A DNA stretch of 64,000 nucleotides from Tragulus kanchil. Lineage: Eukaryota; Chordata; Mammalia; Artiodactyla; Tragulidae. This document shows, piece by piece, positions 22,965-33,945 of this stretch. Under the pieces are notes generated by a model. That model was not told where the DNA came from, did not search any database, and saw only the letters and a program-made list of their open reading frames with translations. The stretch is from positions 128,551,123-128,615,122 of the forward strand of contig JAIOJX010000004.1 of NCBI GenBank assembly GCA_022376925.1, read 5' to 3'. The translations under genes and the position numbers were made by a program. Position 1 is the stretch's first letter; each line of letters opens with the position of its first letter.

Positions 22965-23326
22965 GGCTTCCCTGGTGGTCCAGTGGGTAAGGACACCGCC
23001 TTGCAGTGCAAGGGGTGCCGGTTCGATCCCTGGCCTGCGAAGATCCCACGTGCCGCAGAGCGGCTGGACTGATGTGTCCAATTACCGAGCTGGAGCTCTG
23101 GAGCGCATGCGCCCAGAACCAGTGCTCTGCGACAACAGAGGCCACTGCGATGGGAGGCCCACACGGGCCAAAGAACAAAGATGAATGAAACTAGACAAAT
23201 GAAAGACCAGTGCAAGTGGCCCACCCGCTCCCCCCCCCCCCCCCCCCCCCCAAAATAAATAAATAATTAATTAAATAAATAAATGTTAAAAAAAAAAAGA
23301 CTCAGTGCAGTGAAATACTTTAAAAA
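22965..23326 (+). mobile_element. Full-length CHR SINE with perfect 17-bp TSD
   Basis: 'ggcttccctggtggtccagt' head, 'ccggttcgatccctggcctg' B-box region, and the long CHR body with repeated 'gccgcagagc' and 'gagctctggagcgcatgcgc'-type blocks. It continues to a poly-C run and an (aaat)n tail. Perfect target-site duplications of 17 bp ('aaaataataatgtcctg') lie at 22948-22964 and 23327-23343. Confidence 0.9.
23230..23251 (+). repeat. Poly-C run (22 C)
   Basis: Pure C tract inside the CHR SINE tail. The corresponding place in the second copy (24341-24362) is interrupted by T and A ('cccctccctccccaccccca'). Confidence 0.95.
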
Positions 23327-24075
23327 AAAATAATAATGTCCTGTCTTTTATAAATCCCTCCAACAGTTTTCCCTTGCACTTATAATAAAACAAAAACTCC
23401 ATATTTTGATGGCCAGACCTACCATAGAAGACCCATAAATGGACATAATTGAAAAACTCCTAATTTCAGCAACACAGATACAGATAATAAGAGATGGTCC
23501 TAATGCTGTCGAGGCAAAAATTGTCCTTCCCTTAATCCAGCCATTACACCTGGGTGACACCAATTCTTTCACGGCAGAATGATTGCCTCATGTTGTCACT
23601 GAGCTTCCTCACAATATGGAGGCTGGGTTACAAGCACACTGGGAAGTGGGAGCACCAAGTAGAAGTGCATTCTATTACCTAGACTTGGAGCTCACAGGTG
23701 TCATTTCCACTGTACTCTGGGTCAGAACAGCCATAGATTCCTGCTCAGATTCAAGGGAGGTAGCACGCCCACCTCTCAGAAGAAGTGTAGTGAAATCCAA
23801 AACTATGGATTTCTATCTCCCTAGTCCAAAGGAGTTCCTTCCTCCATCTTAACTACCTCAGGAAATGGCTCTCTTTGGGGTACCCTGTCAGCTCTCCTTC
23901 CAGAGCACACCTGATCTATCACTTACCTTTATCACTGCTGTTGACACCTTTGTCCACACCATCATAATTTTTCCCTAAAATAACCTCTGAGAGCCGTCCC
24001 AGATTCTATGTTTGTCTACACAACTCCATTCTTCATAAGCCTGTCAGAATTATCTTTTAAAATAATAATGTCCTG

Positions 24076-24437
24076 GGCTTCCCTGGTGGTCCAGTGGGTA
24101 AGGACACCGCCTTGCAGTGCAAGGGGCGCCGTTTCGATCCCTGGCCTGCGAAGATCCCACGTGCCGCAGAGCGACTGGACCGATGTGTCCAATCACTGAG
24201 CCGGAGCTCTGGGGCGCATGCGCCCAGAGCCGGTGCTCTGCGACAGCAGAGGCCACCGCAATGGGAGGCCCACAGAAGCCAAAGAACAAAGATGAATGAA
24301 ACTAGACAAATGAAAGACCAGTGCAAGTGGCCCACCCGCTCCCCTCCCTCCCCACCCCCACCAAAATAAATAAATAATTAATTAAATAAATAAATGTTAA
24401 AAAAAAAAAGACTCAGTGCAGTGAAATACTTTAAAAA
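24076..24437 (+). mobile_element. Second copy of CHR SINE, diverged
   Basis: Corresponds to 22965-23326 with the same 17-bp target-site duplications (24059-24075, 24438-24454). It differs at many positions: 'ggcgccgtttcg' for 'ggtgccggttcg', 'gagcgactggacc' for 'gagcggctggact'. Confidence 0.9.
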
Positions 24438-25082
24438 AAAATAATAATGTCCTGTCTTTTATAAATCCCTCCAACAGTTTTCCCTTGCACTTATAATAAA
24501 ACAAAAACTCCATATTTTGATGGCCAGACCTACCATAGAAGACCCATAAATGGACATAATTGAAAAACTCCTAATTTCAGCAACACAGATACAGATAATA
24601 AGAGATGGTCCTAATGCTGTCGAGGCAAAAATTGTCCTTCCCTTAATCCAGCCATTACACCTGGGTGACACCAATTCTTTCACGGCAGAATGATTGCCTC
24701 ATGTTGTCACTGAGCTTCCTCACAATATGGAGGCTGGGTTACAAGCACACTGGGAAGTGGGAGCACCAAGTAGAAGTGCATTCTATTACCTAGACTTGGA
24801 GCTCACAGGTGTCATTTCCACTGTACTCTGGGGGTCAGAACAGCCATAGATTCCTGCTCAGATTCAAGGGGAGGTAACGCACAGCCCACCTCTCAGTGAA
24901 AGAAGTGTGAGTCACATTATAAGAAGAATATAGGGAAGGGTTATAGAGTTGGCTGTGGCCATCTTTGAGAAAGACAGTCTGCTACTCATGCAGCTGTGGT
25001 TGTGATTTTATATTGCATGGCCAAATTTTGTTTCAGTAAAATTGTTCCTGGAATTAAGTAAATAGTTCCATATTTTATTTGC

Positions 25083-25460
25083 TGCTGTTCAGTTGTTCAA
25101 ATGTGTGCAGTTCTTTGTGACCTCATGCACTGCAGCACACCAGGCTTCCCTGTCCTTCACTGTCTCTCAGAGTCTGCTCAAACTCATGCCCATTGAGTCA
25201 GTGATGCCTTCCAACCATCTCATCCTCTGTAGCCCTTTCTCCTGCCTCCAGTCCTTCCCTGTATCAGCGTCTTTTCCAATGAGTCAACTCTTTACATCAG
25301 GTTGCCAAAGTATTGGAGCTTCAGCTTCAACATCAGTCCTTCCAATGAATCTTCAGAGTTGATTTCCTTTGATATTGACTGATTTGATCTCCTTGTTGTC
25401 CAAAGGACCTGCAAGAGTCTTCTCTAGGACCATAGTTCAAAAGCATCAGTTCCTAGCATT
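25083..25460 (-). mobile_element. BovB LINE 3' end, antisense
   Basis: Antisense order 'gctgctgttcagttgttcaa', 'agcacaccaggcttccctgt', 'gagtcagtgatgccttccaa', 'ccatctcatcctctgtagcc', 'cttttccaatgagtcaactc', then 'tccaaaggacc', 'caagagtcttctctaggacc' and 'caaaagcatcag'. This is the characteristic 3' end of BovB (RTE clade), diagnostic for ruminants. It is 5'-truncated and non-coding. Confidence 0.9.
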
Positions 25461-25837
25461 CCACAAAGACTCACAGGTACCTTGCCTCTCATTTGAGAAC
25501 CACTGATCTTGTCCAACTGATTTATTCTGTAACTGAAGGCTCAAATGGCAAAGAGATGATTATCATTTGCCTAGAGAAAAGCTATTAACTCTCACTTTGC
25601 CTGATTCTAGAGGACATTCTCGAGACTGATTCCAAAAGATGGAAGATACCTAGAATGGAATTGGAATGATTGGGAAGGTAATTGTATGCTGATGACATAT
25701 ATAAAGGATGTTGAGAAAGTACGGGGCCTTGATATGGTTTCTCTTTGATTAAATGCTAAAAGAATTCTATCTGGTGGTGGGAAATAGAAGGAGGGCAAGA
25801 CATGCAGAAGGAGACATTCACTAGAAGGGAATGAGGC

Positions 25838-26006
25838 AAGGCAGGGCTTCTCAAAGCATCCCTGGTAGACCAACTGCATCGGAATCAGGGTGAGCTGGAG
25901 CATTTGTCACAGGGCAGGTTCCTTGGTCTCACATTTTCTGAATCAGAATCTCTGGTAGTACGGTTCAAAAATAGTAGAGTCAGAAGAGCTCATTCTAACA
26001 GGCTTT
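25838..26006 (-). repeat. MER5-like DNA transposon relic
   Basis: 'gcttctcaaagcatccctgg', 'ccaactgcatcggaatcagg', 'attttctgaatcagaatctc' and 'cattctaacaggctttcaaa' match the hAT-type MER5 layout. Copy at about 26922-27090. The orientation call is tentative. Confidence 0.6.
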
Positions 26007-26159
26007 CAAAGGAACCCTCTTACTCTGTGGGTGGGAATGTAAATTGATGCAGCCACTATGGAGAACAGTGTGAAAGGTCTTAAAAAATGAAAAATAGAAC
26101 TAACATGATCCTGCAATCCCGTTTCTGGCATATATCCAGAAACCATAAATTAAAAGATA
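26007..26159 (+). mobile_element. L1 3' fragment (first copy, cut by duplication I)
   Basis: 'ggaaccctcttactctgtgg' and 'gtgggaatgtaaattgatgc' begin the L1 3' region that continues intact at 27091. Here it stops at the duplication join. Confidence 0.85.
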
Positions 26160-26210
26160 ACCCCGGCTTTCCCCAAGGCAACCCTCTTACTCTAGTGAAG
26201 AAAAACCATA

Positions 26211-26546
26211 GCACTGCAGCATGCCAGGCTTCCCTGTCCTTCACTGTCTCTCAGAGTCTGCTCAAACTCATGCCCATTGAGTCAGTGATGCCTTCCAACC
26301 ATCTCATCCTCTGTAGCCCTTTCTCCTGCCTCCAGTCCTTCCCTGTATCAGCGTCTTTTCCAATGAGTCAACTCTTTACATCAGGTTGCCAAAGTATTGG
26401 AGCTTCAGCTTCAACATCAGTCCTTCCAATGAATCTTCAGAGTTGATTTCCTTTGATATTGACTGATTTGATCTCCTTGTTGTCCAAAGGACCTGCAAGA
26501 GTCTTCTCTAGGACCATAGTTCAAAAGCATCAGTTCCTAGCATTCC
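26211..26546 (-). mobile_element. Duplicate copy of BovB 3' end (partial)
   Basis: Repeat of 25127-25460. The first part of the BovB end is missing because the join lies inside the element. Confidence 0.9.
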
Positions 26547-27324
26547 ACAAAGACTCACAGGTACCTTGCCTCTCATTTGAGAACCACTGATCTTGTCCAA
26601 CTGATTTATTCTGTAACTGAAGGCTCAAATGGCAAAGAGATGATTATCATTTGCCTAGAGAAAAGCTATTAACTCTCACTTTGCCTGATTCTAGAGGACA
26701 TTCTCGAGACTGATTCCAAAAGATGGAAGATACCTAGAATGGAATTGGAATGATTGGGAAGGTAATTGTATGCTGATGACATATATAAAGGATGTTGAGA
26801 AAGTACGGGGCCTTGATATGGTTTCTCTTTGATTAAATGCTAAAAGAATTCTATCTGGTGGTGGGAAATAGAAGGAGGGCAAGACATGCAGAAGGAGACA
26901 TTCACTAGAAGGGAATGAGGCAAGGCAGGGCTTCTCAAAGCATCCCTGGTAGACCAACTGCATCGGAATCAGGGTGAGCTGGAGCATTTGTCACAGGGCA
27001 GGTTCCTTGGTCTCACATTTTCTGAATCAGAATCTCTGGTAGTACGGTTCAAAAATAGTAGAGTCAGAAGAGCTCATTCTAACAGGCTTTCAAAGGAACC
27101 CTCTTACTCTGTGGGTGGGAATGTAAATTGATGCAGCCACTATGGAGAACAGTGTGAAAGGTCTTAAAAAATGAAAAATAGAACTAACATGATCCTGCAA
27201 TCCCGTTTCTGGCATATATCCAGAGAAAACCATAAATTAAAAGATACATGTGTCCCAATGTTCATTATAGCACTGTTCACAACAACCAAGACAGAAGCAA
27301 CTTAAGAGTCCATTGACTGGTGGA

Positions 27325-27548
27325 GGCTTTCTCTGGTGACTCAGTGGGAAAAAAAATCTACTTGTGATGCATGAGACTGCTTATAATGCAGAAGATGTGG
27401 GTTTGATCCCTGGGTTGAGAAGATCCCCTGGAGAAAGAAAAATCAACCCACCCCAGTATCGTCTGGGAAATCTCATGGACAGAGGAGCCTGGCAGGCTAC
27501 ATTTCATAGGTCTCAAGAGTCAGATGCAACTTAGGGACTAATGTACCA
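27325..27548 (+). mobile_element. Bov-A2-type SINE nested in L1
   Basis: 'tctctggtgactcagtggg' head, 'gtgggtttgatccctgggtt' B-box region, 'gaagatcccctggagaaag', then 'ggacagaggagcctggcag'. Confidence 0.85.
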
Positions 27549-27837
27549 CACCCACCATATACAATGGAATATTACTCAACCATAAGAATGAAATAATGCC
27601 ATTTTCAGCAAACATGGATGAACATAGAGATTATCATAGTAAGTAAAGTAAACCAGATAAAGACTAAATATCATATGATATTGGTTTTATGTGGAATCTT
27701 AGAATAAATGATATAAATAAACTTATTTACAAAACAGAAATAGACTTATAGACATTCAAAACAAACATATGGCTACTAAAGGGGAAAGTGGGAGTGGGAA
27801 GGAATAAAGTAAGAGTTTGGAATTAACATATACACAC

Positions 27838-28051
27838 TGCATGCATGTGCAACCATTCTTTGTGACCCCATGCACTGTAGGCCACCAGGTTCCTCTGTGC
27901 ATGGAATTCTCCAGGCAAGAATACTGGAGTGAGTTGCTATTTCCTTCTTCAGGGAGTCTTCTCGACTCAGAGATTGAACCCATATTTCTCACATGTCCTG
28001 CATTGGAGGGTGGATTCTTTACCACTGTACCACTGGGCCACCTGGGAAGCC
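27838..28051 (-). mobile_element. Bov-tA SINE nested in L1, antisense
   Basis: 'tttgtgaccccatgcactgt', 'aggccaccaggttcctctgt', 'aagaatactggagtgagttg', 'ccacctgggaagc'. Near-perfect target-site duplications are 'catatacacac' (27827-27837) and 'catatacatac' (28052-28062). These fit insertion into the L1. Confidence 0.9.
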
Positions 28052-28144
28052 CATATACATACTACTCTCTATAAAAAAATAACCAACAAGGACCTACTAT
28101 ACAGCACAGGGGACTGTACTCAATATTATTTAGTAACCTATAAG

Positions 28145-30301
28145 GGAAAATAATCTGAAAAATAATATATTTAACATACGTATATGTATAACTGAATTAT
28201 TGTGCTATATACCTGAAACTTACACAACATTGTAAAGCAACTATACCACAATTAGAATTTTTTAAAAAGCAACTCACAAACAAAACAGGTTTTCAGTGGG
28301 TACTGATGGACTCTAATATTTGAGAATTACTGAGACAGATGGTAACACTAGCTGGTCTATAAAACTGAGCCTGGCTCAGAAATATGAAACCAGCCAGAGG
28401 ATCACAAATATCCATGAGTCACCCAGACAGAGCTCATCAAATGAAGGGAAGAGATACCCTAGCAATGAAGAAAAGAACACAAAGACTTAAGTTACTTTAA
28501 AATAGAATAGATGTGACTAATTAAACCTCCAGGAATTCAGTTTTTTTACCCTCGATACATTATTCAACAAAATTTTAAGACTTTTGTCTTTTTTAGCAAG
28601 TGACCCTTACCCAAAGAAAGGTTACAGGTTGACTTCAAAACACCCCTCCGTCCAATGCCTCATAGAACTCCATAGAGAGAGAATACATTTCTTTCTGTGA
28701 CATTTGCCTGATTTACACATGAGAATCAGGAAACACACATTTCCATAGATGCCTAGAGATGAAAAGCCAGAACGCTATTTGTTCTGGGGGCACTTGATAT
28801 AATCCCATTCTGCTTTGTTGTGCAACCAATCCATGGTTTTCATTCATATCATCTCTGCCTCATTCTGACATTCTTTATTATCAATGGCTTATTGTAAAAC
28901 CCTCTCTTCCTTAGCTTCAGGCCATTTTTTACCAGCCGACTCCATATTCCCCTGCCCCCAACCAAGATCCCTTTCTTCTTCTTGACTACTAAAGAATTAA
29001 CTTCCTGATGATGTGCAACCAATTTCAAGGATGTTAAGACTCTTTGGCCAAGCCAATGGGATTGACTCCTTGGGTCTTACAGGGCTGGTAAGACACCCTC
29101 ATCCACCTAATGGACACCCAGGAATGTCACAGAGACTCCTGTAGTGCTTCTCCCCTAGGCAGCTAACAATCGCCATGGCAACAGTCATCCATCTGTTTAA
29201 TTTTTCCGAAGATTTTCTCCTATAATACTTTTAAAAAGGAAAATAATCTGAAAAATAATATATTTAACATACGTATATGTATAACTGAATTATTGTGCTA
29301 TATACCTGAAACTTACACAACATTGTAAAGCAACTATACCACAATTAGAATTTTTTAAAAAGCAACTCACAAACAAAACAGGTTTTCAGTGGGTACTGAT
29401 GGACTCTAATATTTGAGAATTACTGAGACAGATGGTAACACTAGCTGGTCTATAAAACTGAGCCTGGCTCAGAAATATGAAACCAGCCAGAGGATCACAA
29501 ATATCCATGAGTCACCCAGACAGAGCTCATCAAATGAAGGGAAGAGATACCCTAGCAATGAAGAAAAGAACACAAAGACTTAAGTTACTTTAAAATAGAA
29601 TAGATGTGACTAATTAAACCTCCAGGAATTCAGTTTTTTTACCCTCGATACATTATTCAACAAAATTTTAAGACTTTTGTCTTTTTTAGCAAGTGACCCT
29701 TACCCAAAGAAAGGTTACAGGTTGACTTCAAAACACCCCTCCGTCCAATGCCTCATAGAACTCCATAGGAGAGAGAATACATTTCTTTCTGTGACATTTG
29801 CCTGATTTACACATGAGAATCAGGAAACACACATTTCCATAGATGCCTAGAGATGAAAAGCCAGAACGCTATTTGTTCTGGGGGCACTTGATATAATCCC
29901 ATTCTGCTTTGTTGTGCAACCAATCCATGGTTTTCATTCATATCATCTCTGCCTCATTCTGACATTCTTTATTATCAATGGCTTATTGTAAAACCCTCTC
30001 TTCCTTAGCTTCAGGCCATTTTTTACCAGCCGACTCCATATTCCCCTGCCCCCAACCAAGATCCCTTTCTTCTTCTTGACTACTAAAGAATTAACTTCCT
30101 GATGATGTGCAACCAATTTCAAGGATGTTAAGACTCTTTGGCCAAGCCAATGGGATTGACTCCTTGGGTCTTACAGGGCTGGTAAGACACCCTCATCCAC
30201 CTAATGGACACCCAGGAATGTCACAGAGACTCCTGTAGTGCTTCTCCCCTAGGCAGCTAACAATCGCCATGGCAACAGTCATCCATCTGTTTAATTTTTC
30301 C
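28145..30301. repeat. Tandem duplication J (~1.09 kb unit, 2 copies)
   Basis: Copy 1 is 28145-29207 and copy 2 is 29238-30301, with a 30-nt filler at 29208-29237. The left breakpoint is inside the L1 3' end. Apart from that L1 tail, the repeated DNA holds nothing I recognise. Confidence 0.95.
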
Positions 30302-31605
30302 AGATAAGACAGGTTTTTCTCCCTGGGCAGTCCTAACATGTGAGCCTATATTATTAGATCATGATTTGCAATCTTATAAGTATCTTTTGAAGAAAGAAAA
30401 AAAGGCTCTCTTTAACTTTGTTTCTGAAATCAAAATTATTGCTCTTTCTTTGAATTTCTCTGCCTGTCTCTCCACCCTGCCCCCAACCTCTGCCCTGCAC
30501 TGCCCACCCTTTCATTGGTGGGCTGTACATTGGCGGGCTATTAAACAGCTTCAACACAGCTGCACTTTGTTTGCTCCATATCTATTTTTTTGGCTTTCTG
30601 AGAGGAGGTATTGTGCTAGTCGGGACTATTTGATTGGAGAGTTGTTTAGACTGTGACAAGTAGAACAGTTATAGAGGACATTTTATGGAGTTAAACTTCA
30701 AGGGGGAAAAGAAGCCATCATTAATGCAAAGAAAGAAAAAATGAAAAAGTTGGCATGGATAGAAAACTTAGGTCATACTACAAGAGTCAACTCAGATCTT
30801 CATTGTAACTTCACCGAATTGGAATTTTAACTTCAAAATGGAATCCAACTGGTGAACATTTCAGTCTTTGAAGAGGTAGAATTGAGAACATGAAAAATTT
30901 TCTTGGCAATGCTTATGAGCATAAGTTAAATCTTTGATATCAGCACTTCTTACAAATCAATGTCTTCATATTTTTGATTTCTTATGAAATTCTTCCTCAT
31001 TTTTTTCTATCATGTAAGGTTAGCCAGTAGGATGCCATTTCTTTTCCCAGTGCCCTCTATACAATGTACAAAGATCAAAAGCCTATGTCTGTTGAAGTTT
31101 ATGCCAAAATGGTCCCCAAATTCTAATGCTACCGTGAAGCACATCCTAGTGGAAGAGAGAGGTTGTATGACCTCAAACCTTTGCTGCAGATAGAATAAGG
31201 CAATATAACCTACTGAAACAAATCCTTGGCTGGGAATGGAGACCAAGGTTCTGAGCTTGATTCTTCTTTCACTATCTACATGATTTTCAGCAAAACCTTT
31301 GACCTATATAGGTATAAGGTATGTTTTCTCATCTATGAAAAAGTTGAATGATTTCAAGGTTGAATGATTTCAAGTTTCCTTTTAGCTCCAAATATAGAAG
31401 GTAGTTCTGTTCCATACCTAATATACTTTTTACATTTCTGATCCTTCTTGTAGAGGAAACTAAGCATGGTTTTCCCACCTCATGGTGCTACAGATCACTT
31501 GCCAGTGTTATTAGAATGAATCAAAAGCATTTTATTCATTCCATTTTCATTGGCTGTTGAAAAGCCTGTGTTCCTCAGGCTCAAAATGCTTCATGCTGCA
31601 ATAGT
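30302..31605. other. Single-copy stretch, no gene seen
   Basis: It includes a C/T-rich part near 30460-30510 and a possible MIR-type relic near 31220-31390. The latter has a perfect 2x16-bp tandem repeat at 31343-31374. No exon supported. Confidence 0.5.
31343..31374 (+). repeat. Perfect 2 x 16-bp tandem repeat
   Basis: The unit 'gttgaatgatttcaag' occurs at 31343-31358 and immediately again at 31359-31374. Confidence 0.95.
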
Positions 31606-32249
31606 GGAGCCCCGGGTATGGAAACTTCATTTTATATGACATCTTCCCTTATGAACTGTATCTAAGTACTTTACAGAGCATCTGTAATTATAAAAATAGG
31701 GGCTAACGGAGGTTGGGGACAATTCAAGGAAAAAATGATATGAAATGTAGGTTTTTTTCACATTTGTTTCATGTGTATAGTGATATGAAGAAATTCTGCA
31801 CCACAAAAGAATCGCATGAGCTAAACATTCCATCTTCCCAGGGCTTCACACATGATTGGGCTTCTTCTCTTTGCTATGGGATGCATTATGAGTTCAAACA
31901 ACTAAGGCAAAATATTATTGATTTGAAAGTTCGTATTTCTAAATTGATATACTGTAGGCTCCAATGATTGTCAGCTTGAAATCTGGGTAGCATTCAGATT
32001 TCTGAATCTCAAACCAGAACACATCAAAGTAACACTGATGAGTCAGGGAAACAAATTTCCACAGTAAAAAACTTGCCTTAAAACAGAGGTTGACTGGCTA
32101 GCAAAACTGTTTTCAGTTCAGTTAATAATCACTAAGGGGTTGGATATACCAAGCAGAGACGTTCACATGATATGAAAAGCTTTTGGAAGCAAGAAGCTCA
32201 CATGTCCTGATGGTCCAGATGCCAGAAATACCTTCCACCCTTCAATGCA

Positions 32250-32470
32250 TGTGTGCTGAGTAGTTTCAGTTGTGCCCAGCTCTTTACGACCCCATGGACG
32301 GTAGGCCGCCAAGCTCCTCTGTGGATGAAATTCTCCAGACGAGAATAATGAAGTGTGTTGCCATTCCCTCATCTACTGGATCTTCCCAATCCAGGGTTCA
32401 AAGTCACATCACTTACGTCTCCTTCACTGGCAGACGGATCCCTTACCACTAGCACCACCTGGGAAGCCCC
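32250..32470 (-). mobile_element. Bov-tA SINE, antisense
   Basis: 'ctctttacgaccccatggac', 'ggccgccaagctcctctgtg', 'ccactagcaccacctgggaa', 'gcccc'. Target-site duplications 'ccttcaatgca' and 'ccttcaataca' (32239-32249, 32474-32484) differ by one base. Copy at 33358-33578. Confidence 0.9.
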
Positions 32471-32559
32471 TAACCTTCAATACACATCTGGAGAAACATG
32501 AACACATCCCATGCCAAAGCAAATGCTTATTCATTCTTAGGATTCTCAGTAATTAGTAT

Positions 32560-32690
32560 ACATTAACTGTTTTAATTGCTAATTTAATAATTTTTCAAAA
32601 TTATAATTGCTATATAATTATATGTATGTTTAATTATTGTCCTTATTATAAATCAGCATAAATAATTAACAATTAATGGTGCCTTTTAAT
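32560..32690. repeat. AT-rich low-complexity stretch
   Basis: Dominated by A and T ('aataatttttcaaaattata', 'tatataattatatgtatg'), with no family assigned. Copy at about 33668-33796. Confidence 0.7.
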
Positions 32691-33357
32691 AGATTTTTCA
32701 AAATCATTTTTCAATGGAGCCCGGTATGGAAACTTCATTTTATATGACATCTTCCCTTATGAACTGTATCTAAGTACTTTACAGAGCATCTGTAATTATA
32801 AAAATAGGGGCTAACGGAGGTTGGGGACAATTCAAGGAAAAAATGATATGAAATGTAGGTTTTTTTCACATTTGTTTCATGTGTATAGTGATATGAAGAA
32901 ATTCTGCACCACAAAAGAATCGCATGAGCTAAACATTCCATCTTCCCAGGGCTTCACACATGATTGGGCTTCTTCTCTTTGCTATGGGATGCATTATGAG
33001 TTCAAACAACTAAGGCAAAATATTATTGATTTGAAAGTTCGTATTTCTAAATTGATATACTGTAGGCTCCAATGATTGTCAGCTTGAAATCTGGGTAGCA
33101 TTCAGATTTCTGAATCTCAAACCAGAACACATCAAAGTAACACTGATGAGTCAGGGAAACAAATTTCCACAGTAAAAAACTTGCCTTAAAACAGAGGTTG
33201 ACTGGCTAGCAAAACTGTTTTCAGTTCAGTTAATAATCACTAAGGGGTTGGATATACCAAGCAGAGACGTTCACATGATATGAAAAGCTTTTGGAAGCAA
33301 GAAGCTCACATGTCCTGATGGTCCAGATGCCAGAAATACCTTCCACCCTTCAATGCA

Positions 33358-33578
33358 TGTGTGCTGAGTAGTTTCAGTTGTGCCCAGCTCTTTACGACCC
33401 CATGGACGGTAGGCCGCCAAGCTCCTCTGTGGATGAAATTCTCCAGACGAGAATAATGAAGTGTGTTGCCATTCCCTCATCTACTGGATCTTCCCAATCC
33501 AGGGTTCAAAGTCACATCACTTACGTCTCCTTCACTGGCAGACGGATCCCTTACCACTAGCACCACCTGGGAAGCCCC
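33358..33578 (-). mobile_element. Duplicate copy of Bov-tA SINE
   Basis: Repeat of 32250-32470 via duplication K. Confidence 0.9.
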
Positions 33579-33945
33579 TAACCTTCAATACACATCTGGA
33601 GAAACATGAACACATCCCATGCCAAAGCAAATGCTTATTCATTCTTAGGATTCTCAGTAATTAGTATACATTAACTGTTTTAATTGCTAATTTAATAATT
33701 TTTCAAAATTATAATTGCTATATAATTATATGTATGTTTAATTATTGTCCTTATTATAAATCAGCATAAATAATTAACAATTAATGGTGCCTTTTATATT
33801 ACCAGCTCTCATTTTTCAGCAGAGTTGAGTTAATTTTGTCAAAAAGAAATAGCTATTGCCCTCTTTGATTATAAAAGCCATATATATTCAAAGTAAAAAG
33901 CAATTAGAACATTGGAGGAAATAACATCATTTAGCCCCCAAAACC

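Larger units (their letters stand above)
22678..24908. repeat. Tandem duplication H (~1.11 kb unit, 2 copies)
   Basis: Copy 1 is 22678-23788 and copy 2 is 23791-24908. Most of the unit is essentially identical. The CHR SINE inside it (22965-23326 versus 24076-24437) carries about 15 or more substitutions and a different C-rich tract. Copy 1 also shows base loss near its end ('gggaggtagcacgccc' versus 'ggggaggtaacgcacagccc'). Confidence 0.95.
25127..27246. repeat. Tandem duplication I (~1.08 kb unit, 2 copies)
   Basis: Copy 1 is 25127-26159 and copy 2 is 26211-27246. A 51-nt filler (26160-26210) contains 'aaccctcttactct', which also occurs upstream at about 26013. The breakpoints cut a BovB element on the left and an L1 on the right. 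Confidence 0.95.
27091..28265 (+). mobile_element. Ruminant L1 3' end, sense, with two nested SINEs
   Basis: Sense blocks in order: 'gtgggaatgtaaattgatgc', 'ccactatggagaacagtgtg', 'caatggaatattactcaacc', 'gaaataatgccattttcagc', 'taaccaacaaggacctacta', 'cacaacattgtaaagcaact' and 'ataccacaatta', then an A/T tail. SINEs interrupt it at 27325-27548 and 27838-28051. The 5'-truncated element has no coding capacity. Its last 120 bases reappear at 29238-29358 through duplication J. Confidence 0.9.
31606..33796. repeat. Tandem duplication K (~1.11 kb unit, 2 copies)
   Basis: Copy 1 is 31606-32688 and copy 2 is 32716-33796. The 27-nt filler at 32689-32715 looks like a degraded merge of the right flank ('catttttcagcagag' becomes 'catttttcaatggag') and the left flank ('caatagtggagcccc' becomes 'caatggagccc'). 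Confidence 0.95.

Noticed and set aside
22965..23050. tRNA gene suggested by A-box and B-box-like sequences
   Set aside because: These promoter boxes belong to tRNA-derived SINE heads. No tRNA cloverleaf is present. The same holds for every Bov and CHR SINE here.
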